Source: Fidelibacterota bacterium (GTDB lineage Bacteria > Marinisomatota > Marinisomatia > Marinisomatales > TCS55). From it: 7,452 nucleotides of DNA. This document shows, one piece after another, positions 7,183-7,452 of the stretch (its first letter is position 1; each line of letters opens with the position of its first letter). The DNA lies in the NCBI GenBank assembly GCA_002725545.1, contig PBPW01000079.1, positions 2,761-10,212 on the forward strand, in the 5' to 3' direction. A program made the position numbers and the translations under genes. The notes beneath the pieces were generated by a model that searched no databases, had not been told where the DNA came from, and saw only the letters and a program-made list of their open reading frames with translations.

Positions 7183-7235
7183 GGTCATAATTTTAAGATG
7201 ATATTTATCTAATTCAAAAGATAATGATTATGACC
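7183..7235. repeat. Perfect 9-base inverted repeat framing a promoter, operator candidate
   Basis: GGTCATAAT (7183-7191) and ATTATGACC (7227-7235) are exact reverse complements, with centres 44 bases apart, close to four helical turns. Nested inside is a second dyad, TTATCT (7205-7210) and AGATAA (7219-7224). On the minus strand one outer arm overlaps the -10 and start region of the candidate asparaginase promoter and the other lies upstream of its -35. This is the arrangement expected for a repressor bound at two half-sites or looping between them. No regulator gene is in the window, so the role is inferred. Confidence 0.45.
7190..7217 (-). promoter_or_regulatory. Candidate sigma-70-type promoter of the asparaginase gene
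   Basis: On the minus strand, TTGAAT (7212-7217, four of six to TTGACA), a 16-base spacer, then TAAAAT (7190-7195, five of six to TATAAT). Transcription would start near 7183, leaving a leader of about 25 bases that includes the AAAGGAG site. The DNA is AT-rich, so chance matches are easy; orientation, spacing and position all fit the gene. Confidence 0.4.
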
Positions 7236-7262
7236 ACGAATTAGATTGCCCTAATTTACCAA

Positions 7263-7271
7263 TGCTATAAA
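7263..7271 (+). promoter_or_regulatory. Extended -10 promoter candidate for the rightward membrane-protein gene
   Basis: TGC followed by TATAAA (7266-7271), an extended -10 element. Its expected start point, about 7276-7280, falls on or within four bases of the ATG at 7280. That would make the mRNA leaderless or nearly so, which agrees with the lack of any Shine-Dalgarno site. No convincing -35 is seen. Confidence 0.38.
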
Positions 7272-7279
7272 GCATTTTT

Positions 7280-7452
7280 ATGACACTATCCAAACCCGTA
7301 ACCCTTAAAGAAGTTTTTCATCTATGGCTTCCTTTAGCTGGAAGTTGGATGTTGATGGGGATCGAATCCCCCATGCTTGCTGCTTTTGTAGCTCGAATGG
7401 CAACACCAGAAATTACTCTAGCAGCATGGGGGTCACTAGTCTATCCAATTTC
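7280..7452 (+). CDS. N-terminal fragment of MATE/ANKH-like integral membrane protein
   Basis: Reading frame from the ATG at 7280, open for 57 complete codons to the window edge, so the C-terminus is missing. After a short polar start (MTLSKPVTLKEVF) it becomes hydrophobic: LWLPLAGSWMLMGIE (15-29), SPMLAAFVARM (30-40), then a polar turn with TPE (42-44) and LAAWGSLVYPIS (47-58). The pattern of a first helix ending in an acidic residue, then Pro, an Ala-rich helix, an Arg and LAAWG resembles the first helices of MATE-type and ANKH-like exporters or flippases. I recognise this from memory of the pattern, not from an alignment, so the family is tentative and the transported substrate cannot be guessed. 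It is transcribed away from the asparaginase gene from a 122-base divergent spacer. The frame is probably real, because it is open to the edge and its composition is clearly membrane-like. Confidence 0.6.
   Translation, partial: MTLSKPVTLKEVFHLWLPLAGSWMLMGIESPMLAAFVARMATPEITLAAWGSLVYPI

Noticed and set aside
6705..7212. Rightward open frames of 61 and 100 codons opposite the asparaginase gene
   Set aside because: They overlap the well-supported minus-strand gene including its Tat signal, and the 100-codon frame begins inside conserved asparaginase coding sequence with no supporting start signal.
7261..7279. AATGCT-ATAA-AGCATT hairpin followed by a short T-run, resembling an intrinsic terminator
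   Set aside because: The stem is only six pairs with two G-C pairs, no rightward gene precedes it, and the same bases fit an extended -10 promoter three bases before an ATG. A promoter explains the position better.

Overview
The window is AT-rich DNA from a bacterium, with tightly packed genes, the standard code (TAA, TAG and TGA all end genes) and no mobile element, RNA gene or CRISPR array that I can see. Several things together suggest a free-living Gram-negative bacterium of the FCB group: Sec signals with Gln right after the likely cleavage site, a Tat-exported asparaginase, a large propeller-amidohydrolase, and a DUF3524 glycosyltransferase. Marine lineages such as Marinimicrobia (SAR406) would fit. 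Two good Shine-Dalgarno sites argue against a typical Bacteroidetes. This placement is inference from gene flavour, not a match I could run.

Layout. (1) 1-876, plus: 3' part of an exported M55 D-aminopeptidase; its start lies before the window. (2) 877-1830, minus: exported alpha/beta hydrolase of the dienelactone hydrolase type; its stop codon directly abuts the stop of gene 1. (3) 1831-1931: divergent spacer with a candidate promoter for gene 2 and a strong ribosome binding site for gene 3. (4) 1932-5003, plus: 1023-residue protein joining a TolB/PD40-like propeller to a metal-dependent amidohydrolase. (5) 5004-5052: short spacer that is mostly a perfect inverted repeat. (6) 5053-6147, plus: DUF3524 glycosyltransferase, homologous to tRNA-queuosine mannosyltransferase. 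(7) 6123-7157, minus: Tat-exported glycosylasparaginase-family Ntn hydrolase, whose 3' end overlaps gene 6 by 25 bases. (8) 7158-7279: divergent spacer with two candidate promoters and an inverted repeat framing one of them. (9) 7280-7452, plus: N-terminal fragment of a multi-spanning membrane protein, probably MATE/ANKH-like, running off the window.

How they fit together. Four of the six genes encode hydrolases with export signals, each aimed at amide, peptide or ester bonds. This suggests a periplasmic salvage function for D-amino-acid peptides, glycopeptides and related compounds, but the genes lie on both strands and do not form one operon. The glycosyltransferase is cytoplasmic and belongs to a different process, tRNA modification. 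I found no clearly new multi-gene system. The points most worth following are the bacterial queuosine-glycosyltransferase homologue, the altered active-site residues in the asparaginase and amidohydrolase, and the regulatory architecture at 7183-7280.
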